A DNA stretch of 15,525 nucleotides. Source: Bacteroidaceae bacterium. Lineage in GTDB: Bacteria; Bacteroidota; Bacteroidia; Bacteroidales; Bacteroidaceae. The notes under the pieces were generated by a model that made no database searches, was not told the DNA's origin, and worked only from the letters and a program-made list of their open reading frames with translations. Location of the stretch: the NCBI GenBank assembly GCA_017472905.1, contig JAFUNW010000015.1:1-15525 (forward strand). The letters run 5' to 3'. Both the position numbers and the translations under genes were made by a program. Within the stretch, counting starts at the first letter, position 1; each line of letters starts with the position of its first letter. Positions 1-8,298 of this stretch are shown here, one piece after another.

Positions 1-189
1 ACATTTATCCCAACTATAGGGAAACTCATCTCTAAAGATAGTAGTGATTATACCTACCTGCCGGAAAGCATTCAAGCTTTTCCACAAGGCGAAGTAATGC
101 AAAAGGCGATTCAAAACATCGGATTCAGCGAAGTTCTATTCAAACGACTCACGTTGGGTATCTGCACGCTTTACATCGCCAAGAAATAG
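1..189 (+). CDS. ubiE: Menaquinone/ubiquinone methyltransferase, C-terminal end (partial)
   Basis: An open frame runs from the first base of the window to a TAG at 187-189, giving 62 residues that are the C-terminal end of a longer protein. The segment carries YTYLPESI, FPQG and a closing TLGICTLYIAKK, the usual C-terminus of the UbiE/MenG family of SAM-dependent C-methyltransferases. These methylate demethylmenaquinone in the last step of menaquinone synthesis (in Bacteroides the quinone is menaquinone, so menG is an equally good name). The SAM-binding motifs lie upstream of the window and cannot be checked. aroE follows after 29 bases on the same strand, so the two are probably cotranscribed. 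The family call rests on recalled similarity of this C-terminal piece only. Confidence 0.8.
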   Translation, partial: TFIPTIGKLISKDSSDYTYLPESIQAFPQGEVMQKAIQNIGFSEVLFKRLTLGICTLYIAKK

Positions 190-218
190 ACTTATCCAAC
201 TTTTAATAAACTGTAAAC

Positions 219-959
219 ATGGACCAATACGGACTTATCGGCTTTCCTTTAGGCCATTCGTTCTCAAGAAGCTATTTCAACGAACGTTTTCGCAAAGAAA
301 GAATCAATGCGGAATACCTCAATTTCGAAATTCCGACTATAGAAAATTTTCCAGATATTCTCAAGAGCAATCCTTCACTGAAAGGATTGAACGTAACTAT
401 TCCTTATAAAGAGAAAATCATCCCCTATCTTGATGAATTAAGTATAGAGGCATCCTCCATCAAGGCCGTCAACGTGATAAAAATCATAAAAAACAACGAT
501 AAGACTGAGCTTATCGGACACAACACAGACGTAATCGGATTCACCCAATCCCTAAAGCCACTATTGAAGCCGCACCACACCAAAGCGTTGGTATTGGGAA
601 CCGGAGGCGCCTCGAAAGCTGTATGTCACGGACTAAATCTGTTGGGGATTGATTACCAATATGTCTCCCGACATGAATCGGAAACTGCCATCAGTTACGA
701 ACAACTGACTCCACAAATCATGGCCGAACACGAAGTCATTGTAAACTGTACTCCTATCGGAATGTATCCACATACCGAAGAATGTCCCAACATTCCATAC
801 GAACAACTGACACCGAACCACTTACTTTTTGATTTGATATACAATCCGGATGTAACACTCTTCATGCAAAAAGGAATACAACAGGGCGCTATCGCCAAAA
901 ATGGATTGGAAATGTTAAAACTTCAAGCTATTGCGGCTTGGGAGATTTGGCAAAAATAA
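219..959 (+). CDS. aroE: Shikimate dehydrogenase
   Basis: A 246-residue protein that reduces 3-dehydroshikimate to shikimate with NADPH in the cytoplasmic chorismate pathway. Visible family signatures are the substrate-binding GHSFS near residues 12-16 (Ser14, Ser16), NVTIPYK with the catalytic Lys64, HNTD with catalytic Asp104, the nucleotide-binding glycine-rich loop LGTGGASKA near 126-134, NCTPIGMYP in the C-terminal half and GLEML near the end. Length fits the short AroE forms of Bacteroidetes. The ATG at 219 is placed correctly for the conserved YGLIGFPLGHS start. The hydrolase gene follows after only 4 bases, so the group is likely one transcript. A hexapeptide YEQLTP occurs twice in the C-terminal half; this is probably chance. 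Confidence 0.95.
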   Translation: MDQYGLIGFPLGHSFSRSYFNERFRKERINAEYLNFEIPTIENFPDILKSNPSLKGLNVTIPYKEKIIPYLDELSIEASSIKAVNVIKIIKNNDKTELIGHNTDVIGFTQSLKPLLKPHHTKALVLGTGGASKAVCHGLNLLGIDYQYVSRHESETAISYEQLTPQIMAEHEVIVNCTPIGMYPHTEECPNIPYEQLTPNHLLFDLIYNPDVTLFMQKGIQQGAIAKNGLEMLKLQAIAAWEIWQK

Positions 960-963
960 AAAG

Positions 964-1965
964 ATGAAAATCAAACAAACAATCATACGCACATCACTTA
1001 TTCTGACTATAATCTGCTTCTTGATTACTATCGGAGGTAGTTTCTTTATGTTGGAATATGCGCTCTGCCCTAAGAATCGAGGAAAAGATTTGAAAGGTTC
1101 ATACAACTTCATGTTCGAAAAGTATCCTTTCCTAAAACCATACATTGACAGTCTGAACCAATGCCAAGCGTTACGAGATACGTTCATCATGGCAACCGAT
1201 GGAATAACACGATTGCATGCATACCACATAGCAGCGGCTACTCCAACGAAAAAAACAGCCATCATCATACATGGATACACCGATAATGCTATACGAATGA
1301 TGATGATCGGATACATGTATAACCATGACCTAGGATACAATGTACTCCTACCGGACCTGAGATACGCCGGACTAAGTGAAGGAAACCACATCCAAATGGG
1401 ATGGTATGACCGATTGGATATAAAACAATGGATAGAAGTAGCCAACAAACTTTTCGGACCGGAAAGTGAGATGGTTGTACACGGCATTTCTATGGGAGCA
1501 GCCACCACCATGATGCTAGCCGGAGATTCACTACCAACATACGTCCGACATTTTATAGCAGACTGCGGATACACTAGCGTCTGGGAAGAATTTAAAGGAG
1601 AGCTTAACAAGCAATTTCAACTACCGGAATTCCCCTTGCTCTACACCAGTAGCCTGCTTTGCAAAATAAAATATGGTTGGAGTTTTACTGAGGCTAGTGC
1701 ACTTAATCAGGTCTGCAAATGTACACGCCCCATGCTCTTTATTCATGGAGACCGCGACCATTTTGTTCCAACAGAAATGGTTTATCGGTTACACACAGCC
1801 AAACCTTATCCGAAAGAATTATGGATTGTACCGGAAACAGACCATGCCAATGCCTATTTCCTATATCCCCAAGAATATACCCAACGTGTCAACCAATTTC
1901 TTACTACAAAGGTAGTCCTATCAGATTCAACACTTCAGAATCCTGTGAAGGATGAAACCAATTAA
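964..1965 (+). CDS. Membrane-anchored alpha/beta hydrolase
   Basis: A 333-residue alpha/beta-hydrolase-fold protein of unknown substrate. An N-terminal hydrophobic segment at about residues 7-30 (IIRTSLILTIICFLITIGG) is a likely membrane anchor or uncleaved signal, placing the catalytic domain in the periplasm. The catalytic triad can be read: oxyanion-loop HGYTDNA, nucleophile elbow HGISMG with Ser176, Asp265 in FIHGDRD and His294 in ETDHANAY. An upstream in-frame TTG at 931 would overlap aroE, so the ATG at 964 was chosen. The last 62 bases overlap the 3' end of miaA on the other strand. Related Bacteroides proteins are usually annotated only as alpha/beta hydrolase; the substrate cannot be inferred here. 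Confidence 0.85.
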   Translation: MKIKQTIIRTSLILTIICFLITIGGSFFMLEYALCPKNRGKDLKGSYNFMFEKYPFLKPYIDSLNQCQALRDTFIMATDGITRLHAYHIAAATPTKKTAIIIHGYTDNAIRMMMIGYMYNHDLGYNVLLPDLRYAGLSEGNHIQMGWYDRLDIKQWIEVANKLFGPESEMVVHGISMGAATTMMLAGDSLPTYVRHFIADCGYTSVWEEFKGELNKQFQLPEFPLLYTSSLLCKIKYGWSFTEASALNQVCKCTRPMLFIHGDRDHFVPTEMVYRLHTAKPYPKELWIVPETDHANAYFLYPQEYTQRVNQFLTTKVVLSDSTLQNPVKDETN

Positions 1966-2800
1966 TGGTCTCATCCCGTTTAAACCAAGTCATCTGTTTT
2001 CGAGAATAAATTCGGGAATTCTGTTTTATCTTCTCTACGGCAAAATCTAGTTCCCACTCACCATCCAAATAACGAAATAATTCTTTGTATCCTACCGTAT
2101 TCAATGAATTCAGATGTTTATAAGGATAGACTTTACGTGCCTCTTCAAGTAATCCATCTGCCATCATCAAATCTACCCGATGATTAATTCGAGCATAAAG
2201 TTCTTCTCGTTCACGAGATAGCCCGATTTTCAATATATCAAATGGACGTTTCTTCTGTTGTCGGGTTCGAAACGAAGTATAAGTCTTCCCTGTCATATAA
2301 CAGATTTCCAAAGCATGAAGTACACGCTTTGAATTCTTCAAATCAACCACACGATAATATTCAGGATCAAGCAACTTCAATTCTGCACACAAAGGTTCTA
2401 GACCTTCTGATTCATAACGTCTAAGCAAAAAAGAACGAGTTTCAGCATCCACAGTCGGAATATCATCTATTCCTTTACAAACAGCATCGACATACATCAT
2501 AGAACCTCCTGTTAGCACCACTTGATCATGCCGAAGAAACAACTCTTCAAGCCGAAGCATCACATCTTCTTCATAACGGGCTGCACTATAGTAATCAGTC
2601 AATTGCAGATTTCCTACAAAATGGTGTTTCACTCGTGCTAATTGCTCTATAGTAGGAGCAGCTGTACCAATTTTCAAATCTGCATACATTTGCCTTGAAT
2701 CTGCCGAAATAATTTCTGTTTGGAGTTTCTCTGCTATAGTCAAACTCAAATCAGTCTTTCCGACTCCCGTAGGACCTATTAACACAAGCAATCTCTTCAT
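1904..2800 (-). CDS. miaA: tRNA dimethylallyltransferase
   Basis: A 298-residue enzyme that transfers a dimethylallyl group from DMAPP to N6 of A37 in tRNAs reading UNN codons, the first step toward ms2i6A. The P-loop GPTGVGKT sits at residues 9-16, followed by SADSRQMY near 33-40 and KIGTA, then TGGSMMY and the DDIP segment, all in the order typical of MiaA. The length fits the roughly 300-residue family norm. The ATG at 2800 gives the usual MKRLLVLIGPTG start. The 3' end overlaps the convergent hydrolase gene by 62 bases. Its start codon lies only 18 bases past the U-tract of the preceding gene's terminator, so miaA either relies on readthrough or uses a promoter that I could not identify. 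Confidence 0.95.
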   Translation of the reverse strand: MKRLLVLIGPTGVGKTDLSLTIAEKLQTEIISADSRQMYADLKIGTAAPTIEQLARVKHHFVGNLQLTDYYSAARYEEDVMLRLEELFLRHDQVVLTGGSMMYVDAVCKGIDDIPTVDAETRSFLLRRYESEGLEPLCAELKLLDPEYYRVVDLKNSKRVLHALEICYMTGKTYTSFRTRQQKKRPFDILKIGLSREREELYARINHRVDLMMADGLLEEARKVYPYKHLNSLNTVGYKELFRYLDGEWELDFAVEKIKQNSRIYSRKQMTWFKRDETINWFHPSQDSEVLNLIGLPL

Positions 2801-2818
2801 CTTATAAAAAAGGATTTT

Positions 2819-2875
2819 AAAAAAAAGAATAGAAAATCAAGAATCTTACTCTACACATTCTTGATTCCCTATTCT
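2819..2875 (-). terminator. Intrinsic terminator of the PRiA4_ORF3-like gene
   Basis: An inverted repeat AATCAAGAAT (2835-2844) / ATTCTTGATT (2857-2866) with a 12-base loop is extended, past a two-base mismatch, by AGAATAG (2826-2832) / CTATTCT (2869-2875). Read on the minus strand it is followed by eight T (bases 2819-2826). It begins 33 bases after the stop of the gene at 2909-3472, which fits rho-independent termination of that transcript. Confidence 0.82.
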
Positions 2876-2908
2876 AACTATAAACTTTACAAACTTATTA
2901 AATACACT

Positions 2909-3472
2909 TTAATAATTCGGTTCATAAGATGCGCTTTCCTCTAAGTTAGCTACATCCCCCATATTAAAGCCATCAGGGTCAAAATCTTCCATATCAAAAT
3001 CTTGATCACCATAAAAATTCTCATCCAAATCTATTGTGGTATCTTTCAACATCAGTTCATCAAAATCAATTGTTTGCTTTGGAGCTTCTCCACGCTTCTT
3101 CGAACAAACAGGAGCTGTCAAATCAATTCCGGTGACGATTTCCGAAAGTTCAATAAAGAAAACGCGATCTGCCAATGGATCAAAAACATACAACATGTGC
3201 TGTTTCTCATCTTCAAGCAATTCACTAAGTTGAGTCTCACGCATAATATAAGAGTCCTCCTCTGAACTGCTACCCATATCCTCCAACGTCACTTCCACCT
3301 TTTTTTCCCAATTCTCATCACAGGTAAAAAAGGAAGTCATTTGATCGTTTGAATATCCGCAAGACTTTAATATAATCTCATGTAACTCATAAAAAGTTGC
3401 ATCAGAATCAATTTTTATTTCTCTAAGAAAGTCATCTACTTCATCAGAGATTACTGTAAATCTATAAACCAT
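2909..3472 (-). CDS. Plasmid pRiA4b ORF-3-like (PRiA4_ORF3 family) protein
   Basis: A 187-residue acidic protein resembling the PRiA4_ORF3 family, also annotated as IS1096 passenger TnpR-like. The N-terminal part has the family pattern: a YRF beta start, a SDATFYELHEIIL stretch near residues 23-36, a FFTCDENW segment, and an acidic linker leading to MLYVFDPLADRVFF. From about residue 140 the tail is rich in Asp and Glu (for example FDMEDFDPDGF) and is probably disordered. Its biochemical role is not established and despite the plasmid and IS names there is no mobile element beside it. It has its own candidate promoter (3498-3529) and terminator (2819-2875), so it looks monocistronic, between lpxA and miaA. 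Family assignment is from recalled pattern, not a search. Confidence 0.7.
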   Translation of the reverse strand: MVYRFTVISDEVDDFLREIKIDSDATFYELHEIILKSCGYSNDQMTSFFTCDENWEKKVEVTLEDMGSSSEEDSYIMRETQLSELLEDEKQHMLYVFDPLADRVFFIELSEIVTGIDLTAPVCSKKRGEAPKQTIDFDELMLKDTTIDLDENFYGDQDFDMEDFDPDGFNMGDVANLEESASYEPNY

Positions 3473-3497
3473 ATTCTTTTGTCATTAAAAAACGCTG

Positions 3498-3529
3498 TAA
3501 AAGTAGTGAAAAATCCTATTCACACCAAT
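3498..3529 (-). promoter_or_regulatory. Candidate Bacteroidetes-type promoter for the PRiA4_ORF3-like gene
   Basis: On the minus strand the element reads ATTG (3526-3529), 20 bases, then TACTTTTA (3498-3505). The Bacteroidetes consensus is TTTG-N20-TAnnTTTG, so each box has one mismatch. It lies about 25 bases upstream of the ATG at 3472. Confidence 0.5.
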
Positions 3530-3548
3530 AGAAATTTAAAAAGAAAGA

Positions 3549-3576
3549 GGATAAAACTGTAAAAAACAGTCTATCC
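3549..3576 (-). terminator. Candidate terminator after lpxA
   Basis: The arms GGATA (3549-3553) and ACTGT (3556-3560) pair with ACAGT (3566-3570) and TATCC (3572-3576), with a small internal bulge and an A-rich loop. On the minus strand it is followed by a T-rich stretch (TCTTTCTTTTTAAATTTC, about 3531-3548). It lies 64 bases past the lpxA stop and could end the lipid A operon. The stem is AT-rich and imperfect. Confidence 0.45.
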
Positions 3577-3593
3577 CCCCACTCTTAGTCTCC

Positions 3594-3613
3594 AAACACT
3601 TTCTAAAGTGTTT
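3594..3613. repeat. Perfect 9-bp inverted repeat downstream of lpxA
   Basis: AAACACTTT (3594-3602) and AAAGTGTTT (3605-3613) form a perfect palindromic stem with a 2-base centre, 26 bases after the lpxA stop. No T-tract follows on the minus strand, so it may be the 3'-end-protecting stem of the transcript, part of a terminator together with the hairpin at 3549-3576, or a protein-binding site. Confidence 0.5.
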
Positions 3614-3639
3614 CTTTCATATGTTACACATAAGTTTTA

Positions 3640-4407
3640 TCAACGAATGATACCACGCTTAGATTCTGAAATAAACGAAATAATATATTCAATTTCCGGA
3701 CTCATGGGAACTTCTGTCTTTATTTGTTCTAAAGCTTCCGTTACATTTTTACCACTTTGGTAAATAATCCGATAAGCATTATGAATATTTTCAATCAACT
3801 CATTACTGAATCCACGACGACGCAAACCCACAATATTGATACCACAATATGCAACTGGCTCACGCCCTGCTATTATATAAGGAGGAATGTCTTTACTAAA
3901 TCGAGTTCCACCCTGAATCATGGTATATCCACCAACCCGACAGAATTGATGCATCAATACGCTAGCACTGATAATTGCATTATCATCAATAACAATCTCA
4001 CCGGCAAACTTCGTTGAATTTCCGACAATGCATCCACTGCCTACAAATGCATCATGAGCAACATGCACTCCTTCCATCAACAGATTATTACTACCAACCA
4101 CAGTTTTCCCTTTTGCTGCAGTACCACGATTTATTGTTACATTCTCTCGAATAGTATTATTATCGCCAATTTCAGCTGTAGTCTCTTCTCCTCTAAATTT
4201 TAAATCTTGTGGTATAGCACCAATAACTGCCCCCGGAAATATCCGATTACCACACCCTATCCGTGAACCACTAAGAATATTTACATTCGGCATAATCACG
4301 TTATTGTCACCTATTACAACGTCCTTGTCTATGAAACAAAACGGACCGATTTCTACATTCTCACCAATCTTGGCTTCCGGACTTATATATGCTAATGGGC
4401 TAATCAT
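3640..4407 (-). CDS. lpxA: UDP-N-acetylglucosamine O-acyltransferase
   Basis: A 255-residue cytoplasmic enzyme for the first step of lipid A synthesis: transfer of a 3-hydroxyacyl chain from acyl carrier protein to the 3-OH of UDP-GlcNAc. The sequence is a left-handed beta-helix of hexapeptide repeats (for example AKIGEN, DVVIGD, IVIDDN) through about residue 190, followed by a helical C-terminal domain. The catalytic histidine lies in GVHVAHDAFVG, and the conserved LMHQF, IQGG and IPPY segments are present. Length matches the family. The ATG at 4407 gives the usual ISPLAYISPEAKIGENV start. It is 18 bases downstream of lpxC-fabZ, consistent with one operon. Confidence 0.96.
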   Translation of the reverse strand: MISPLAYISPEAKIGENVEIGPFCFIDKDVVIGDNNVIMPNVNILSGSRIGCGNRIFPGAVIGAIPQDLKFRGEETTAEIGDNNTIRENVTINRGTAAKGKTVVGSNNLLMEGVHVAHDAFVGSGCIVGNSTKFAGEIVIDDNAIISASVLMHQFCRVGGYTMIQGGTRFSKDIPPYIIAGREPVAYCGINIVGLRRRGFSNELIENIHNAYRIIYQSGKNVTEALEQIKTEVPMSPEIEYIISFISESKRGIIR

Positions 4408-4425
4408 ACTTTCTATACTTTACGT

Positions 4426-5811
4426 TTACTTATTTTTTACTATTTGAGCCATAAATTCGGCCTCGCATACTATTTTTTCACCAACAAAAACATATCCTTT
4501 CATTGACGAAATTCCTCTACGAATCGGAGCTAATAACTCTACACGAAACAAAAGAGTATCTCCCGGAACTACTTTCTGACGAAACTTTACCCCATCTATT
4601 TTCATAAAATATGTACTCCAACGATCTGGGTCTTCTACAGAATTAAGAACCAACAATCCACCAACTTGTGCCATAGCCTCAACTTGAAGAACACCAGGCA
4701 TAACTGGTTCTTGTGGGAAATGTCCTTGGAAGAATGGCTCATTGCTTGTCACATTCTTCACACCTACAATATAATTTGCACCAATCTCTATAATTTTATC
4801 AACTAATTGAAATGGATAACGATGCGGTAATAAATCCCGTATTCTATTAACGTCCATAATTGGAGCATCATCACAATTATAAATAGGAGCTTGAATTTCA
4901 TGCAGGCGTATTTCTTTACGAATAAGACGAGCAAATTTATTATTAACTGTATGTCCTGGACGAGTAGCAATGATACGACCTTTAATAGGCCGTCCGATTA
5001 ATGCTAAATCACCTATGATATCCAATAATTTATGACGAGCTGGTTCATTCGGATGCACCAATGGACGATGATTGATATATCCCAATTTTGTAGCATCCAT
5101 ATGTGGGACACTCATCGCATCAGCCAATTTATCAAAACTCTCTTGATTCATCTGACGCTCATAAATAACGATTGCATTATTAAGGTCTCCACCCTTTATA
5201 AGACCGGCATTCAACAACGGTTCTATTTCACGAACAAATACAAAAGTTCGGCTGGATGCTATTTCTTCTGCAAAATCCTCCATATTGTCAAGTGTCGCAA
5301 ATTGATTTGACAAGAACTGTGAATCATAAGAAATCAACACATTCAAACTGAACTTATCATCAGGCAAAACCATAATCGAAGAACCAGTTTCCTCGTCCTT
5401 GAATTCTATTTTCGATTTGATGATATAGAAATCTTTTACTGCATTTTGCTCTTCAATACCAACGCGTTTAATATTCTCTACATAAAATTTAGCACTACCG
5501 TCTAATATAGGGACCTCCGGACCATTCACTTGAATTAGACAGTTATCAATTCCTGCAGCATACAATGCAGCTAAAGCATGTTCTACCGTACTAACTCTTA
5601 CATCATTTTTTGAAAGAACTGTTCCACGAGTCGTATCTATTACATTTTCTGCAACCGCTTCAATGATCGGCTGTCCTTCCAAATCAATACGTTGTATTTT
5701 ATAACCATGATTCTCTGGCGCAGGATTAAAAGTTACCGTTAAATTCAATCCCGTGTGTAAGCCTTTTCCACAAAGAGAAAAGCTACCGCCAAGTGTCTTT
5801 TGTTTCAACAT
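4426..5811 (-). CDS. lpxC/fabZ: Bifunctional UDP-3-O-acyl-GlcNAc deacetylase / 3-hydroxyacyl-ACP dehydratase (LpxC–FabZ fusion)
   Basis: A 461-residue fusion. The N-terminal part (about 1-305) is LpxC, the zinc deacetylase that commits UDP-3-O-acyl-GlcNAc to lipid A. The likely zinc ligands are His78 (STVEH), His260 and Asp264 (HKLLD), with His287 in RPGHT. The C-terminal part (about 315-461) is FabZ, which dehydrates 3-hydroxyacyl-ACP: LLPHRYPFQLVDKI near 328-341, then GHFPQEPVMPGV with catalytic His364, and Glu378 in QVEAMAQ. The fusion is the normal arrangement in Bacteroidetes. It links lipid A and fatty acid synthesis, which compete for 3-hydroxyacyl-ACP. The frame is open back to 5850, but the ATG at 5811 was chosen because the conserved protein starts MLKQKTL. 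lpxD precedes it by 74 bases. Confidence 0.97.
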   Translation of the reverse strand: MLKQKTLGGSFSLCGKGLHTGLNLTVTFNPAPENHGYKIQRIDLEGQPIIEAVAENVIDTTRGTVLSKNDVRVSTVEHALAALYAAGIDNCLIQVNGPEVPILDGSAKFYVENIKRVGIEEQNAVKDFYIIKSKIEFKDEETGSSIMVLPDDKFSLNVLISYDSQFLSNQFATLDNMEDFAEEIASSRTFVFVREIEPLLNAGLIKGGDLNNAIVIYERQMNQESFDKLADAMSVPHMDATKLGYINHRPLVHPNEPARHKLLDIIGDLALIGRPIKGRIIATRPGHTVNNKFARLIRKEIRLHEIQAPIYNCDDAPIMDVNRIRDLLPHRYPFQLVDKIIEIGANYIVGVKNVTSNEPFFQGHFPQEPVMPGVLQVEAMAQVGGLLVLNSVEDPDRWSTYFMKIDGVKFRQKVVPGDTLLFRVELLAPIRRGISSMKGYVFVGEKIVCEAEFMAQIVKNK

Positions 5812-5885
5812 AATATCATTTATATTTATAGATTGAAAAACAAGAAACAAGACAAAGTAATCCCCCTTGCCTTGCTGTTGTTTTC

Positions 5886-6926
5886 TTAATTACCAAGTTG
5901 TTTTTTCAGTTCATTCAATTCTTTCTGCATTGCATTAATCGTTGTGTATATCTCCGGCAATTTCTTAAACACAGCCGAAGAGCGCGCAAAATTACGAGCA
6001 TCAATAGTCGGTGACCCCATAACTGTTTGGTTTCCCTTTATATTTCCCGGTATTCCACTTTGTGCACCAACATTCAAATGGTCACCAAGCGTTATATGTC
6101 CAGCAACTCCTACTTGCCCTCCAAACATACACCATTCTCCTATTTTTGCACTACCGGCTATGCCTACCTGCGAAGCCATTACCGTATGAGAACCTACTTC
6201 TACATTATGAGCGACTTGTATCAAATTATCTAGTTTCACACCACGATGAATAATTGTCGACCCCATAGTAGCCCTATCAATACACGTATTTGCTCCTATT
6301 TCAACATCATCTTCTATTGTTACATTTCCTATTTGAGGAATTTTTTCATATCCGTCAAGTGATGGTGCAAAACCAAATCCATCCGCACCAATGACAGAAC
6401 CAGCATGAAGAATCACTCGATTTCCAATTCTACAGTCATGATATACTGTCACATTGGGATAAACAATACAAGATTCACCAAGTTTCACATTCTCACCTAT
6501 CACAGCATGAGCATATATCTTCGTATTATCTCCAATAATAGCACTTTCACCTATCACTGCAAAAGGAGCCACATATACATTTTCACCTAATTTCGCTGTA
6601 GAAGCAACCGAAGCTAAAGAATCAACCCCAACTTTCTGCGGTTTACTCTGTTCATACAGAGTCAACAATTTAGCTAAACTTTCATAAGCATTTTAAACTT
6701 TTATAAACGTAGAATTTACTTTCTGTTCGGGCTCAAAATCCTTATTTACCAAAACGATACTAGACTGCGTTTCATAAATGTAAGGCATATATTTGGGATT
6801 GGACAAGAATGAAATTGCTCCAGCAACTCCTTCCTCTATTTTTGCAAAAGTGTGTACTTTGGCATTTTCGTCACCAACAACAACCCCTTGAATATATTCT
6901 GCTATTTGTTTCGCTGTAAATTCCAT
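5886..6926 (-). pseudogene. lpxD: lpxD, UDP-3-O-(3-hydroxyacyl)glucosamine N-acyltransferase, interrupted by an in-frame stop codon
   Basis: From ATG 6926 to the stop at 5886 the frame holds 346 codons before the terminal stop, the expected LpxD length, but codon 78 is TAA (6693-6695). The reading frame does not shift: before it is STFIKV and after it NAYESLAKLL, just as in intact relatives. One base change from GAA would create it. Upstream is the uridine-binding domain, with F40 and N43 in FLSNPKY. Downstream is the hexapeptide beta-helix with the catalytic-type VAHN, GVAGSAKIGEWCMFGGQ and the C-terminal helix. LpxD adds the second acyl chain to UDP-acyl-glucosamine, the third lipid A step. 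Possible readings are a sequencing or assembly error, a true loss (perhaps covered by a paralog), or restart at TTG 6668, which would lack the uridine domain. The 142 bases between this start and the preceding HD gene are AT-rich and hold no clear promoter. Confidence 0.85.
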
Positions 6927-7068
6927 TTTATCGGTCACATATTAATTTCTAAATTGCACAATAGGAAAATTATCACGTTTTACAACCATTTTTCACTATT
7001 AGAATGCAAATTACGCATTTTTTTTTCTAATATCAGAACAAAAAAGAAACTTTTTCTCATCTATTTTA

Positions 7069-8289
7069 TTACAGCCTAATACTACAAACGTAATATTTCT
7101 TGACTTTTTTTGATAATAATGAGATATTTAGCATATCCGAAGCCTCTGCTATATCTTTCGTTATGCCGTCCTTATACATAATTTCAATGCTATCGTCTTC
7201 TTTGCTATACATATCTTTTCCTATTGAATCGAAAAAATAAAAATACTCCGCTTCCCGAACAGATATATTCATCTGATTACTAATATTTTGCAAAGCATTT
7301 TCACGTTCGTTGTCTGATATGGCATGATTTACTATTTCGACTTTAAATAAACTGCGTTCAATCAAGCCCCTACTAAGAGTTGATAAAATCATATCAGAAT
7401 GCTCACTCCAAACTTTCAAAGCTGTCCAAATATCATTATCATCAAGTTTTATATAATTTTCAAGACAATTTGGATTTTCATAAAAATCATTTGATGAAAT
7501 TGAATTATAAAGAAAATAGCGCAATGCTGGAGAAACAAAAAGTTCAACTCCTGACTCTGCAAGTTCTTTAGCTCTTCGTAAAACACTAACCAGCATTTTT
7601 TCTGCTGCTACCGATGTTTTATGCAAATAAACCTGCCAATACATCAAACGGCGGGCCATCAAAAAGTTTTCAATTGAATAAATACCTTTCGACTCTACAA
7701 CCAAATGGTCATCTTTCACATTCAACATTTTTATGATACGCGCCGAACCTATATTACCCTCAGAAACCCCTGTATAAAAACTATCCCTACGTAGATAATC
7801 AAGCCTATCCATATCCAATTGACTACTGATTAGCTGATGCAGGAACTTTTTCGGATATTCATCCTTAAAAATTTGAATAGCCAAACTCAACTGTCCTTTC
7901 AAATCTCGGTTCATTCTCTCCATCAACATCAGCGAAATGGCTTCATGCTTCATTCCTTTTGCCAACGTATTTTCAAGAACATGCGAAAATGGGCCATGTC
8001 CAATGTCGTGCATCAAAATAGCCGCTTGCACAGCTTCTGCTTCACTATCGAATATAAAGTTTCCTTTTGTGGTTAAAGAAGTTATAGCCTCACTCATTAG
8101 ATAAAAAGCTCCTAAAGAATGCTGAAAACGGGTATGTTGTGCTCCCGGATATACAAATGAGGAAAGTCCTAATTGCTTGATACGAGTAAGCCGTTGCATA
8201 ATCGGATGCGAAACAACATCATAAAGCAAGCCTTTAGGTATATTGATAAATCCAAAAACCGGATCGTTAATTATTTTGCGTTCGTACAT
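7069..8289 (-). CDS. HD-domain phosphohydrolase (dGTPase-like superfamily)
   Basis: A 406-residue cytoplasmic metal-dependent phosphohydrolase of the HD superfamily, similar to proteins annotated as deoxyguanosinetriphosphate triphosphohydrolase-like. The metal-binding pattern is visible: His57 in TRFQHSLG, His94-Asp95 in ILMHDIGHGPFSH, and a distal Asp in LDMDRLDYLRRD near residue 160. The N-terminal IINDPVFGFI and RLTRIKQLG stretches are typical of the family. The natural substrate is unknown; a dNTP or nucleotide substrate is only a family inference. It is the first gene upstream of lpxD on the same strand, with 142 bases between. Its ATG lies only 9 bases beyond the T-tract of the pyrF terminator, so its own promoter is not obvious. 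Confidence 0.9.
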   Translation of the reverse strand: MYERKIINDPVFGFINIPKGLLYDVVSHPIMQRLTRIKQLGLSSFVYPGAQHTRFQHSLGAFYLMSEAITSLTTKGNFIFDSEAEAVQAAILMHDIGHGPFSHVLENTLAKGMKHEAISLMLMERMNRDLKGQLSLAIQIFKDEYPKKFLHQLISSQLDMDRLDYLRRDSFYTGVSEGNIGSARIIKMLNVKDDHLVVESKGIYSIENFLMARRLMYWQVYLHKTSVAAEKMLVSVLRRAKELAESGVELFVSPALRYFLYNSISSNDFYENPNCLENYIKLDDNDIWTALKVWSEHSDMILSTLSRGLIERSLFKVEIVNHAISDNERENALQNISNQMNISVREAEYFYFFDSIGKDMYSKEDDSIEIMYKDGITKDIAEASDMLNISLLSKKVKKYYVCSIRL

Positions 8290-8298
8290 AAAGTATCT

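Noticed and set aside
3594..3613. Clear intrinsic terminator after lpxA
   Set aside because: The stem is perfect but no T-run follows on the minus strand, so it is listed only as an inverted repeat.
6693..6695. Recoded stop (selenocysteine or pyrrolysine type) in lpxD
   Set aside because: The codon is TAA, which is not used for these, and relatives carry an ordinary acidic residue there. A frameshift is also excluded because the frame is unchanged.
6693..6938. A separate small gene ahead of lpxD
   Set aside because: Its sequence is the normal LpxD N-terminal domain in the same frame as the downstream part. The first codon at 6938 is GTG, and ATG 6926 is the conventional start.
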